Shown in pieces: positions 1 through 10,015 of a stretch of DNA of 48,361 bases. The notes beneath the pieces were generated by a model. It ran no database searches. It saw nothing but the letters and a program-made list of their open reading frames with translations, and was not told the DNA's origin. Position numbers and translations under genes: made by a program. Origin of the DNA: Desulfococcaceae bacterium (GTDB lineage: Bacteria; Desulfobacterota; Desulfobacteria; Desulfobacterales; Desulfosalsimonadaceae); assembly GCA_030145385.1 (NCBI GenBank), contig JAQYVU010000028.1, forward strand, positions 1-48,361. Reading direction: 5' to 3'. Positions within the stretch are counted from its first letter, which is position 1. Each line of letters begins with the position of its first letter.

Positions 1-113
1 CGAAAGTCTTTCATCAAAAGACGGATTAAGATTATGATGATGATTAGGATTATGAAAATTGAGTATTGGTATCATCAATTTAGTAGACCATGCCCTTTGG
101 GCTTAACCCAATG

Positions 114-149
114 CCTGGCCCTCTGGGTCAGGATTTTTATTTTTATTTA
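114..149 (+). terminator. Rho-independent terminator of an upstream gene
   Basis: An 8-bp stem (CCTGGCCC with GGGTCAGG, one G-T wobble) closes on a TCT loop and is followed by a T-rich run (134-149). It reads on the plus strand, so it probably ends a transcript that starts left of the window. A second small hairpin, GCCC-TTT-GGGC at 92-102, lies just before it. Confidence 0.7.
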
Positions 150-197
150 AGGATGTTGATCTATTTTAAGTTTCAAAATTTAAAACACTACGGGAAT

Positions 198-289
198 GCC
201 GATCTCACCGAATCTGCTGCGTCAAATGCGCTACCGCATAAACGACTATAGCGGCAACGCATTTTCCTCGCATATCCGGCAACCTCGGC
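198..289. repeat. Imperfect palindromic intergenic repeat
   Basis: The left arm (198-230, starting GCCGATCTCACCG, ending CAAATGCG) pairs imperfectly with the right arm (258-289, starting CGCATTTTCC, ending CCTCGGC). The arms share GCCGA at the outer end and AATGCG at the inner end. It sits in the leader just before the RND adaptor start. No coding potential or target duplication was seen. Together with the terminator at 114-149 this accounts for most of bases 1-316; the rest is AT-rich with no gene. Confidence 0.55.
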
Positions 290-316
290 AATCGCTCAAC
301 TTAGGATAAATTAAAA

Positions 317-1429
317 ATGAAAAAAAATGTTAAGCGCACCATAACTGTTTTAATTCTCATTGCCTTGATCATAGCGGCAATTTTACTGGTTCGCCACCGG
401 AAATCGGAACTGGCGAACCTGGAACTGCCTTTGATTCGTCCCATTCCCGTTCATATCAAAACGGCAGTCAGCGGCAGCCTCCCGCTGACCGAGCATTATC
501 TGGGAACCATTGAGCCTGTGGCCGAAGCGGTGCTTTCCGCCCAGACAACCGGATATCTCATATCCATCAATAAAGATGTAGGCGACCGGCTTAATGCCGG
601 AGAATCGGTGGCTGAAATTGATGATCGATTGCCGGGCAGCCAGAAAAGTGCTTTGCAAGCGGAACTGGCCGGAGCGCGAGAAGAACTTGAAGTCAAAAAA
701 ACGATGCGGAACCGGCGTAAAGCACTGCTTAAAAATAAAGTGATTCCCAGAGAATCATTTGATGAAGCCAATCTGGCGTATGAACTGGCCTTTTCACATG
801 TGCAGCGATTGAAACAGGAATTTGAAGCCGCAGATGTTTCGCTGTCATTTACCAGCATCCGGTCTCTTTTTGACGGAGTGATTACCGGGCGCATGAAAGA
901 TCCCGGTGACATGGTCATGTCCGGGACACCCGTATTAAAGATTGAAGACACTCAACAGGGGTATAAAGTCCTTGTTCATGTGTCCCAGGAAACCGCCACC
1001 CGAATATCACCGGACACACCGCTCCAGTTGGTTCAAGGCGTCAATTCCATAAATGCAACTGTTTACCGGATTCATCCGGCCATTACTATCGGGAATCTGG
1101 CAACTTTGGAAATTCGCGTTTCTGAACGGCCGTTCGGGCTGCCGAGTCACGGCACGGTCGGCGTGGATCTGATCGTCGAAGTGCCCCAGGGCCTTGTTGT
1201 GTCTTCAGACTGTATTCTGGAGCAGGAAACCGGGGCCTTGGTATTTGTGGTCCAAGACGATCAATCGGTTCAGCCGGTGTCAGTGAACATACTTGGATAT
1301 CATGAAGAACAGACGGTTGTTGAAGGTCACCTGACGTCTGGATCTTCTCTGGCAGCCGGTCCTGAATCCATGCTTCTGCAGTTAAGCCGTCATGGGCGTG
1401 TTGTGCCGATTACCGGAGAGGAGAAATGA
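317..1429 (+). CDS. RND efflux periplasmic adaptor (membrane fusion protein)
   Basis: Periplasmic adaptor that would link an inner-membrane RND pump to an outer-membrane channel. The 370-residue protein has one N-terminal membrane anchor (about residues 8-25), then a barrel-sandwich/lipoyl half (YLGTIEPVAEAVLSAQTTGY, with GDRLNAGE following), a Glu/Lys-rich helical hairpin (about 105-170), the second lipoyl half (FDGVITGRMKDPGDMV) and a C-terminal beta-barrel. The order is typical of the HlyD/AcrA family. The ribosome site before ATG is weak (TAGGAT). It overlaps the pump gene by 4 bases (ATGA), so the two are translationally coupled. No outer-membrane channel gene is in view. Substrate unknown. 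Confidence 0.9.
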   Translation: MKKNVKRTITVLILIALIIAAILLVRHRKSELANLELPLIRPIPVHIKTAVSGSLPLTEHYLGTIEPVAEAVLSAQTTGYLISINKDVGDRLNAGESVAEIDDRLPGSQKSALQAELAGAREELEVKKTMRNRRKALLKNKVIPRESFDEANLAYELAFSHVQRLKQEFEAADVSLSFTSIRSLFDGVITGRMKDPGDMVMSGTPVLKIEDTQQGYKVLVHVSQETATRISPDTPLQLVQGVNSINATVYRIHPAITIGNLATLEIRVSERPFGLPSHGTVGVDLIVEVPQGLVVSSDCILEQETGALVFVVQDDQSVQPVSVNILGYHEEQTVVEGHLTSGSSLAAGPESMLLQLSRHGRVVPITGEEK

Positions 1430-4400
1430 ACTGGATATCCGCCTATCTTAAACAACCCCAGGCGATCACCGCGTTAATCCTGCTGGGCGTGGCATTTGGT
1501 TTTATCGGTTTTAAAACCCTGCCCTTAAATCTTTTTCCTGATGCCAATTACCCTCAGGTATCGATCCTGTTGACCTGGCCGGGCGCATCAGCTGAGGATA
1601 TGGCAGATAAAATTTCCCGGCAGGTGGAAAAAGAAATGGCCACGCTGGACAAATCCCGGTCCATCAAATCCACTGTTCGAGATGAAACCGCTGCTGTAAA
1701 AGTGGAATTTGATTATGCCAAAAGTCTGGATGCGGCAGTCTCGGATGTGAATGCCGCCTTAAACCGAATCATGCCGAATTTGCCGGCACAAATGCTGGCG
1801 CCAAGAATTTTTAGGATCAGCGATGCCACAGCACAAGTAGTGACCCTGGCTGTTTTTCCAAAACCGGAATCGTTTTTGACGCTGTCTAAGGTCCGGCAAT
1901 TATGCGACAATGAAATCCAGGAAGCGTTTCTCCGGGTCCCGGACATTGCGGATGTTGAGGTATTCGGCGGGTACGTGCCGGAGATCAGTGTCAATATTGA
2001 CCAGGACCAACTGGCCCGATTCGGATTCCCGGTCGACAATGTCATCGCCGCCATAACCGCCCAAAACCGGAATATTCCCAGCGGGCTGCTGATCCGCAAA
2101 ACCGATGAACTGATGATCAAAATCCAGGGGGAGCGTTCTCAACGGCATGAACTGGCTGAAATTGTTGTCGGGCAAAGCAAGGGAAATGCCGTCTTTCTGA
2201 AAGATATTGCCGACATTACCACCACCCATGAGCAGCGGCGTTCATTTTTTCATGGAAACGGTAAGCCGGCCATTGGTATTAATATTCTTCGCACGGAAGG
2301 CGGGCATGTCACAACCACGCTCAGTGCTTTAAACAAAATCCTGCCGGATGTGCGGGCCGCATTTCCGGAACTGGTGTTTGAAGTGGCCGACACCCAGGGC
2401 GAACTGATCCAGACATCCGTATCCAATCTGGTGACATCTCTTCGCGATTCCGTTATTTTAACGGTTGCCGTTATCTTTTTGCTGATTGCCCGTATGCGAA
2501 CAACGCTTTTGGCCGCCATATCCATTCCGTTTACCTTTCTGCTGACATTTGCCGGCATGAAGCTCATCAATTATGAACTTAACATCGTTACCATGACTGC
2601 CATTATCCTTGCTGTCGGCCTGCTGGTGGATGATGCCATTGTGGTGATTGAAAACATCGACCGGCATGCTGCCCCGGGAGACAAATCCCTTTTTCAAGCA
2701 TCGGTTGACGGCACAAAAGAAATCTTTTTATCTGATTTTGCCGGTACCATCACAACCCTGACGGTTCTGGTGCCGATTATGTTTGTGGGCGGATATGCCC
2801 AGCAAATTCTTCGGCCGTTGACCGTGGTGCTGTCTCTGGCCCTTTTGTCGTCATTTCTGGTCTCTGTTACGGTGATTCCGTTGCTGGCACCAAAGTTTAT
2901 GAAACCCGGCCGTCAGGCAAACCGGATCGAAACCATGCTCCAGCGGGTGTATGAATTCTGGATCACGCCGCTGCAGCAATTTTTTATCCAAAGCTTTCGT
3001 CTTGCAAGTTCGAAACGGGGCCTGATGATTTTACCGATTATGGTCGGCCTTCTGCTGATCAGCCTGAGACAGATGCCGCTGGCCGGGCGGGATCTGATGC
3101 CGGCCATGGATACCGGCATTATTAAGATTGAATTTGAAACATGGCCGAACAGCACTGTTGAAGCAACCGAAAGGGTGCTGGAAGACATGGAGCGTTTCAT
3201 TCAACAGGTCCCGGGTTTTGTGCGTATGACCGCAATCATAGGGGCTGAACCGGATGTCATCAGTTTTGGTGCGGACCGCACTTCCCAGGAAGGACTGATC
3301 ACGGTCCATTTTCATAACCGGTTTGAGCGGGATGAATCTATTTGGGAAATCGAAGCAGGGCTGCGCAAGGCATTCCGGGATGTGACCGGGCTGAAGCGGT
3401 TTAATGTCTATGATTACGGTGCCACGCCCTTGTCCTCGATTGCAGCACCCATTGATGTCATGATTTCCGGCCCGGACCCGCAAATTCTAAATCAGCTTGC
3501 TGATGAGGTGGCCACCCGGCTTTATCAGGTCAGGGGACTGACATCCATATCCCGTTCATGGGACTGGTCGAAAAAAGAAATTGCCATCGATCTTGACGAA
3601 ACAAAACTGGCCCGTTTCGGCATTTCTTCTGATGACGTTTCCGAGACATTGATGACGGCAACAACCGGAAAAATCGCATCACATTTCAGTATTGCCGGTG
3701 AAGACGGTTACGGCGTTCGGCTTCGTTTTGATCAGAATGAGATGAATACAGTTGCCGACTTGGCGGTGCTGCAGATTCCGGGACCGGCAGGCACCGTGCC
3801 GCTCAAAGAGATCGCTCAAATCCGGCCCGCCTGGCGCCAGTCAAAGATTACCCGCCAGAACCTGTTGCCGGTTGTAAACATCCGGGGATATCGTGCGAAA
3901 ACCGCCATCACCCACCTTCAGGATCAGGTCTCTGCCGTGTTGTCTGACTTGAAACTGCCTGGTGGTTATACGATAAGCCAGGAGGGAGAAATTCGGCAAA
4001 TGTCCGAAACTTTCGGCAATCTCGGCAGCGCCGTTGCGCTGGCGATTATTTTTCTGTATTTTTCTCTGGTGATTACGTTTAAGTCATATCTGCATCCCGT
4101 GATTATCATGAGCGCCATTCCTTTGGCCTTTATCGGTGTGCCCTGGGGCATGCTGCTTTTGGAACGGCATTTATGCATGCCCGCCGCCATGGGCATGATC
4201 CTGCTGGCCGGCATTGTGGTGAACAACTCCATCCTGCTGGTTGATTTCATTGAAACCGCGCGTGCCAATGGCGCAGACATTCATACGGCCATTGAAGAAG
4301 CGATTCGCCGGCGGACGCGACCGATTTTGATGACAGCCATGAGTACCATTGCCGGAATGCTGCCGATTGCCGCAGAAATGGCTGTGGGGTTGGAAAGGTT

Positions 4401-4518
4401 GTCACCCCTGGCGGTTGTTGCCATTGCGGGCCTTATGGTTTCTACTTTTCTTACCCTGGCCTATGTGCCAATGCTTTATTTGGCAGTCGATCGAATCAAA
4501 GTAAGCGTAAAGCAATGA
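1426..4518 (+). CDS. RND family efflux transporter permease (AcrB/MexB-like)
   Basis: Proton-driven inner-membrane pump of the RND superfamily. At 1030 residues it has full family length and the duplicated layout: TM1 (about 14-32), a large periplasmic loop, TM2-6 (about 335-490), TM7 (about 535-555), a second periplasmic loop and TM8-12 (about 860-1020). The proton-relay region in TM4 is visible as VGLLVDDAIVVIENIDRH, matching the family's GLxVDDAIVVVEN. The start overlaps the adaptor stop (ATGA), so they form a two-gene operon. The HAE-type motif favours organic compounds over metals, but the substrate cannot be read from sequence. Confidence 0.93.
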   Translation: MNWISAYLKQPQAITALILLGVAFGFIGFKTLPLNLFPDANYPQVSILLTWPGASAEDMADKISRQVEKEMATLDKSRSIKSTVRDETAAVKVEFDYAKSLDAAVSDVNAALNRIMPNLPAQMLAPRIFRISDATAQVVTLAVFPKPESFLTLSKVRQLCDNEIQEAFLRVPDIADVEVFGGYVPEISVNIDQDQLARFGFPVDNVIAAITAQNRNIPSGLLIRKTDELMIKIQGERSQRHELAEIVVGQSKGNAVFLKDIADITTTHEQRRSFFHGNGKPAIGINILRTEGGHVTTTLSALNKILPDVRAAFPELVFEVADTQGELIQTSVSNLVTSLRDSVILTVAVIFLLIARMRTTLLAAISIPFTFLLTFAGMKLINYELNIVTMTAIILAVGLLVDDAIVVIENIDRHAAPGDKSLFQASVDGTKEIFLSDFAGTITTLTVLVPIMFVGGYAQQILRPLTVVLSLALLSSFLVSVTVIPLLAPKFMKPGRQANRIETMLQRVYEFWITPLQQFFIQSFRLASSKRGLMILPIMVGLLLISLRQMPLAGRDLMPAMDTGIIKIEFETWPNSTVEATERVLEDMERFIQQVPGFVRMTAIIGAEPDVISFGADRTSQEGLITVHFHNRFERDESIWEIEAGLRKAFRDVTGLKRFNVYDYGATPLSSIAAPIDVMISGPDPQILNQLADEVATRLYQVRGLTSISRSWDWSKKEIAIDLDETKLARFGISSDDVSETLMTATTGKIASHFSIAGEDGYGVRLRFDQNEMNTVADLAVLQIPGPAGTVPLKEIAQIRPAWRQSKITRQNLLPVVNIRGYRAKTAITHLQDQVSAVLSDLKLPGGYTISQEGEIRQMSETFGNLGSAVALAIIFLYFSLVITFKSYLHPVIIMSAIPLAFIGVPWGMLLLERHLCMPAAMGMILLAGIVVNNSILLVDFIETARANGADIHTAIEEAIRRRTRPILMTAMSTIAGMLPIAAEMAVGLERLSPLAVVAIAGLMVSTFLTLAYVPMLYLAVDRIKVSVKQ

Positions 4519-4749
4519 TGGATCCAATGGCTGGTATTTCAAACGATTAATAATGTCTATTGAATGAATAGTGATTGCCATCAAAATCTTTGCCTCCAGT
4601 GCATCTTGCAATAACAATTAGACACTTCAAAAGAAATTTGCCAGACACAATATATAACAATTCCACTCATCCTGCTTTTTTTAACATCAGGAAAAATTCA
4701 GCCATCTGTTTGGGGCTTGTAAGCGATACCGATTAACCTAAAGACTTCA
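4519..4749. other. Intergenic stretch without gene
   Basis: Lies between the converging RND pump and alaS genes; with the terminator that follows, the gap is about 355 bases. AT-rich, no supported open frame, RNA or repeat seen apart from the terminator at its right end. Confidence 0.6.
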
Positions 4750-4785
4750 AAAAAAAACCCACCGTCCAAAGACGGTGGGTTTTCT
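4750..4785 (-). terminator. Bidirectional rho-independent terminator (alaS / RND operon)
   Basis: A perfect hairpin: AAAACCCACCGTC (4754-4766), loop CAAA, GACGGTGGGTTTT (4771-4783). On the minus strand it ends in an unbroken run of about ten T, so it should stop alaS transcripts. The shorter T run on the plus strand could also stop the RND operon. Confidence 0.9.
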
Positions 4786-4874
4786 AATCCCACTGACGAC
4801 TAATGGGACATGTGATTAAATCTTCGGCAATGACTATGTCATTCCCTTCAATCTTCAGCCTTCTACTTAAACCC

Positions 4875-7505
4875 CTACCCTGCCGCCACCAACTCAAACA
4901 CCTTTTTCATGGCCGCATCCAGGTTTTCCGGTTTAGATCCCCCGGCCTGGGCCATGTCCGGCCGTCCGCCGCCGCCGCCGCCCACTTCGGCAGCCACCGC
5001 TTTAATAATATTTCCCGCATGAAACTGACCCACCAGGTCTTTGGTGACAATGGCAATCAACAATGCTTTTCCTGCATTTTCCGCACCCAGCACCACAACA
5101 CCGGACTTGATTTTATCCCGGAATTTGTCAGCCAGGTCTCGCAAAGCCGCCGGTGTTTCCACCACAACCTTTTTCGCCACCACGTTGATGCCATTAATGG
5201 ACTGAACATCATCCTCGATGTTTTCCGCAGATTTAGCGGCAATTTGTGATTTTAATTTCTCCAGCTCTTTTTCAAGGACTTTCTGGCCGGATAGCAATGC
5301 TTCCACCCGGGAAAACAAATTATCCGGCCGCTCCCTGAGCACGTTGGCTGTGTCATTTAAAACCTTTGAGACGGTCTGAATGTGGCTGATTGCGGATTTT
5401 CCGGTCAGAGCTTCGATTCTCCGCACTCCTGACGCGACACTGGATTCACTGACGATTTTAAACAACCCGATGTTGCCGGTTAATTCCGTATGGGTGCCGC
5501 CGCATAATTCCTTGCTGAATGTATCTAACGAAATCACCCGCACCACATCCCCGTATTTTTCTTCAAACAGCGCCATGGCGCCGCTCTTAAACGCCTCATC
5601 CGCGGACATTTCATTGATGGATACAGAGATGTTGTCTTGAATCCGGTCATTGACCAGGGCCTCAATTTCATTGAGCGTCTCAAGATCCACCTGCGAAAAA
5701 TGCGTAAAATCAAACCGCAGCCTTTCCGGTCCCACATGGGATCCGGCCTGGCGAACATGATCCCCCAGCACCTCCCGCAATGCGGCATGCAGCAAGTGGG
5801 TTGCCGTGTGATTGACCTCTGTGGCATTTCGCTTTTCCCTGTCCACGGTCAATGTCACGGAATCTCCTGTCCGAACGGTTCCGGACACAACCTTGCCTTT
5901 GTGTATGATCAGACCGGTAGGATCTTTGACGGTCTTTTCAATTTCCACAATCAGATTTTCTGAACTGATCCGGCCGGCATCACCGATCTGCCCGCCGGAT
6001 TCCGCATAAAAAGGCGTTTGCCGGGTAATAATTTCAACTGCCACACCGGCTTCGGCAACGTCAACAGCGTTTCCGTCATCCACAATCAGTAAAATCTCAG
6101 AATCGCAGTTCCGCCGGTCATAGCCCACAAACTCAGGCATTTTCTCGACACTGGCTGTAAAATTTTTATACGCGTCACTGACACTGGAAAATGAAACCTT
6201 TGAACGGGATTTTTCCCTTTGATCCGACATGGCCTGATCGTAACCGTCCATGTCCAGATCCAGCATGCTGTCTCGCACCACATCTTTGACAATATCCACC
6301 GGAAAGCCGAACGTGTCATAGAGCTTGAAAATGACATCACCGGGTATGACGGTATCGCCGGTTTCTTTCATTTTATTGATCGTTTCATTTAAGAGCTTGA
6401 GTCCGTTATCTAAGGTTTCTGAAAACCGCAGCTCTTCATTTTTGATCACATTGATAATAAACGCCCTGTCATCGGTAAGTTCCGGATAACCTGACTGCAT
6501 GACTTCAAAAACCGTTGCCACGGTTTCATGCAAAAAAGGATCGTTCAGGGAAATATTTCGTCCATAGCGTATCGCCCGGCGAAGGATTCTGCGCAGCACA
6601 TACCCGCGTCCCTCATTTGACGGCAGAACGCCATCGCCTACCATAAAAGCGCCTGCCCGGCTGTGATCAGCAATGACTTTCATGGCGACATCGGTGGACG
6701 GATCATCGCCCAGTTTTCGGCCGGAAAGAGATTCAATCTTTCTCATAATCGGCATAAACAGGTCCGTATCATAATTTGTCGGCACGTTCTGGGTCACTGC
6801 GGCAATTCGTTCCAGTCCCATTCCGGTGTCAATACTCGGCCGCGGCAGGGGTGTCAATTTCCCCTGTTCATCGCGGTTAAACTGCATGAACACAAGATTC
6901 CAAATCTCAAGATAGCGGTCACAATCACAGCCTGGCGCGCAATCGTCACTGTCACAGGCGTATTGCTCGCCCCGGTCAATCAGAATTTCCGAACAGGGAC
7001 CGCAGGGACCGGTATCGCCCATGGACCAGAAATTATCTTTTTCACCGAGCCGGACGATTCTATCCGCCGACACGCCGATCTGATTGTGCCATATGTCATA
7101 GGCTTCATCATCATCTAAAAATACCGAAATCCATAATTTCTCCGCAGGGAGATGATACTCATTCACCAGAAGATCCCAGGCAAACCGGATGGCGTCTTCT
7201 TTAAAATAGTCACCAAAAGAAAAATTTCCCAACATTTCAAAGAACGTATGATGCCGGGCCGTGTAACCGACATTTTCCAGGTCATTATGTTTTCCGCCGG
7301 CCCGGATACACTTCTGGGAAGTCACCGCCTTGGTATAATCCCGTTTTTCCTCTCCGAGAAATGTCCGCTTAAACTGCACCATACCCGCATTTGTAAACAA
7401 AAGCGTGGGGTCGTCCTGCGGTACCACGGAAGAACTCCGGACCAGCTGGTGATTCTGGCGTTTAAAATAATCAAAAAATATCTTTCGTATTTCGTCTCCT
7501 GTCAT
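4875..7505 (-). CDS. alaS: Alanine--tRNA ligase
   Basis: Class II aminoacyl-tRNA synthetase that charges tRNA-Ala in the cytoplasm. Full family length (about 876 residues). The N-terminal catalytic core shows DPTLLFTNAGMVQFK and YTARHHTFFEMLGNFSFGDY. The editing domain carries the zinc-binding HTATHLLHAAL and CGGTHTE motifs, and the C-terminal DHHA1-like part ends in a Gly-rich stretch (GGGGGGRPDMAQAGG). I chose ATG at 7505; a TTG one codon upstream would add one Met. It begins 15 bases after the recA stop on the same strand, the common recA-alaS order. Confidence 0.98.
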   Translation of the reverse strand: MTGDEIRKIFFDYFKRQNHQLVRSSSVVPQDDPTLLFTNAGMVQFKRTFLGEEKRDYTKAVTSQKCIRAGGKHNDLENVGYTARHHTFFEMLGNFSFGDYFKEDAIRFAWDLLVNEYHLPAEKLWISVFLDDDEAYDIWHNQIGVSADRIVRLGEKDNFWSMGDTGPCGPCSEILIDRGEQYACDSDDCAPGCDCDRYLEIWNLVFMQFNRDEQGKLTPLPRPSIDTGMGLERIAAVTQNVPTNYDTDLFMPIMRKIESLSGRKLGDDPSTDVAMKVIADHSRAGAFMVGDGVLPSNEGRGYVLRRILRRAIRYGRNISLNDPFLHETVATVFEVMQSGYPELTDDRAFIINVIKNEELRFSETLDNGLKLLNETINKMKETGDTVIPGDVIFKLYDTFGFPVDIVKDVVRDSMLDLDMDGYDQAMSDQREKSRSKVSFSSVSDAYKNFTASVEKMPEFVGYDRRNCDSEILLIVDDGNAVDVAEAGVAVEIITRQTPFYAESGGQIGDAGRISSENLIVEIEKTVKDPTGLIIHKGKVVSGTVRTGDSVTLTVDREKRNATEVNHTATHLLHAALREVLGDHVRQAGSHVGPERLRFDFTHFSQVDLETLNEIEALVNDRIQDNISVSINEMSADEAFKSGAMALFEEKYGDVVRVISLDTFSKELCGGTHTELTGNIGLFKIVSESSVASGVRRIEALTGKSAISHIQTVSKVLNDTANVLRERPDNLFSRVEALLSGQKVLEKELEKLKSQIAAKSAENIEDDVQSINGINVVAKKVVVETPAALRDLADKFRDKIKSGVVVLGAENAGKALLIAIVTKDLVGQFHAGNIIKAVAAEVGGGGGGRPDMAQAGGSKPENLDAAMKKVFELVAAG

Positions 7506-7520
7506 CAATCCCCCGTTTAT

Positions 7521-8582
<1,062 letters not shown>

Positions 8583-8621
8583 ACGGCCTCCTTGTGTCTT
8601 AAACCAAATTATTACAACAGT

Positions 8622-8746
8622 GATGGCTTCGCAAAAAGTCCAAATTCTGTGTTGCATTGCAATCTTTGTCACTGCGGAATAGACTATCTATGCCTCATTC
8701 CGAAGAATTTATGCGCCTTGAATTTGGAGCTTTTTTCTTTGCCATC
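8622..8746. repeat. Palindromic intergenic repeat upstream of recA
   Basis: The left arm (8622-8646, GATGGCTTCGCAAAAAGTCC...) is an imperfect inverse of the right arm (8720-8746, ...CTTTGCCATC), sharing GATGGC and CCAAATTC ends. A nested inner pair, CGGAAT (8675-8680) and ATTCCG (8697-8702), makes it a long cruciform. It fills most of the 8583-8870 gap. No open frame inside. It resembles the miniature palindromes common in deltaproteobacterial genomes (inference). Confidence 0.7.
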
Positions 8747-8870
8747 CGAATCTGACTTTTTTTAGAAAATCATCAGCACCTGTTCTTAAAATAGACCGCT
8801 GATGTTCAGGTTATTTCCGATAACTTTTAATAAATTTCAATAATATATTTCAGCAAAAGCAAAAAACTCA

Positions 8871-9476
8871 TTACCCGAGCCGAATGCTTGACAGGTTCGT
8901 ATATATTGGACCTGACGGCTTCAGATCACTTTGATACACATGAACGGCATCGACTAAAAATTCATCTGACGCCATATCTGCATATGTTTTCATCATATCA
9001 ATCAATGCTTCCGGATCCGGGTGTCCTTTAAACCGACCGAGTGTCAAATGCCCCGTAAACCGTCGTTCGTCTTTGACAAACCCTAAAGAATTCAAACCGG
9101 TATCAATTGCTTTATGCAGTTTTTCAAGCAAATCCAATTGTCCGGATATTCCGGTCCATAGAACCCTTGCCCGCCGGATGCCCGGGAAAAACCCGACGCC
9201 TCTGACACAAAGAGAGATTGAAGCAAAGCCATTGACTGAATCTTCAATCACCCGACAGACCGGGCCGACATCATCCGGATGAATATCGCCTAAAAATTTA
9301 AGCGTTAAATGAATATTCTCCGGCCGGGTCCACTTAATCCTTAATCCATGTTTCTTCAGGTCCTGCTGTGTCTCGGACAACATTCTTATAACATGATCCG
9401 GCAATTTAACAGCAATAAAAGTACGGATTTTCGCGTGGCCTGAGTTTTTCCCGCCAGACGGCGCTTTATTGCTCAT
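8871..9476 (-). CDS. thpR: RNA 2',3'-cyclic phosphodiesterase (LigT/2H family)
   Basis: Member of the 2H phosphoesterase family that opens 2',3'-cyclic phosphate ends of RNA in vitro; cellular role uncertain. 201 residues, normal length. Both catalytic H-x-T motifs are present: HLTLKFLGD (about residues 56-64) and HLTLGRFKG (about 144-152). It lies 18 bases downstream of pgpA on the same strand, so they are likely co-transcribed. Family known, physiological substrate inferred. Confidence 0.93.
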   Translation of the reverse strand: MSNKAPSGGKNSGHAKIRTFIAVKLPDHVIRMLSETQQDLKKHGLRIKWTRPENIHLTLKFLGDIHPDDVGPVCRVIEDSVNGFASISLCVRGVGFFPGIRRARVLWTGISGQLDLLEKLHKAIDTGLNSLGFVKDERRFTGHLTLGRFKGHPDPEALIDMMKTYADMASDEFLVDAVHVYQSDLKPSGPIYTNLSSIRLG

Positions 9477-9494
9477 CGAGAAACCTTATTATGT

Positions 9495-9956
9495 TTATTT
9501 CATCACCAGCAGGACAATCTGCAGCACCATATTGCTCATGATTCCGGCGGCCACATCATCAATCACCACGCCCAGGCCTCCGGTAAAACGTTTTTCCAGA
9601 TAATTGACAGGAAAAGGTTTTAAAATATCAAAAAACCGAAAAACAATAAAGCCAATAATCGCCAAATAAATATTGAAGGGGACAGCGAAAAACGTTACCC
9701 CCATGCCGGCGATTTCATCGATGACAATACATCCCGGATCCTTGGCTTTGAGCGATTTTTCTCCTTGCCCGGCAACCCATACGGAAAACAGGATAAATAC
9801 GATCATAAAAGAAAAAGACGCCGGCAACGGCAAAGATGACATGAAATAGAATAAAGGGATGCCGAGGACGGAACCGAACGTTCCCGGCGCAAAAGGAATA
9901 AAACCGACATAACCGCCGGTGGCAAGACCGACAAATAATTTTGAACTGTTTTTCAT
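9495..9956 (-). CDS. pgpA: Phosphatidylglycerophosphatase A
   Basis: Inner-membrane enzyme that removes the phosphate from phosphatidylglycerophosphate to make phosphatidylglycerol. 153 residues, the family's usual size, with four hydrophobic segments. Diagnostic stretches are GFIPFAPGTFGSVLGIPLFY near the start and the acidic motifs IVIDEIAGM and VVIDDVAAG. thpR follows immediately. The cinA gene that often sits near pgpA and recA is absent here. Confidence 0.95.
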   Translation of the reverse strand: MKNSSKLFVGLATGGYVGFIPFAPGTFGSVLGIPLFYFMSSLPLPASFSFMIVFILFSVWVAGQGEKSLKAKDPGCIVIDEIAGMGVTFFAVPFNIYLAIIGFIVFRFFDILKPFPVNYLEKRFTGGLGVVIDDVAAGIMSNMVLQIVLLVMK

Positions 9957-10015
9957 GCACCGTTATTTATAATCTGATGCACATTCTGTCAAGGTATTGT
10001 TGGTGGCACAACCGG

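Noticed and set aside
4803-5249. 148-codon open frame opposite the alaS 3' end
   Set aside because: It lies antisense to a strongly conserved gene and has no recognisable features.
8583-8672. An extended recA start 30 codons upstream
   Set aside because: The extra residues have no RecA similarity, run into the palindromic repeat, and the inner ATG has a perfect AAGGAGG site.
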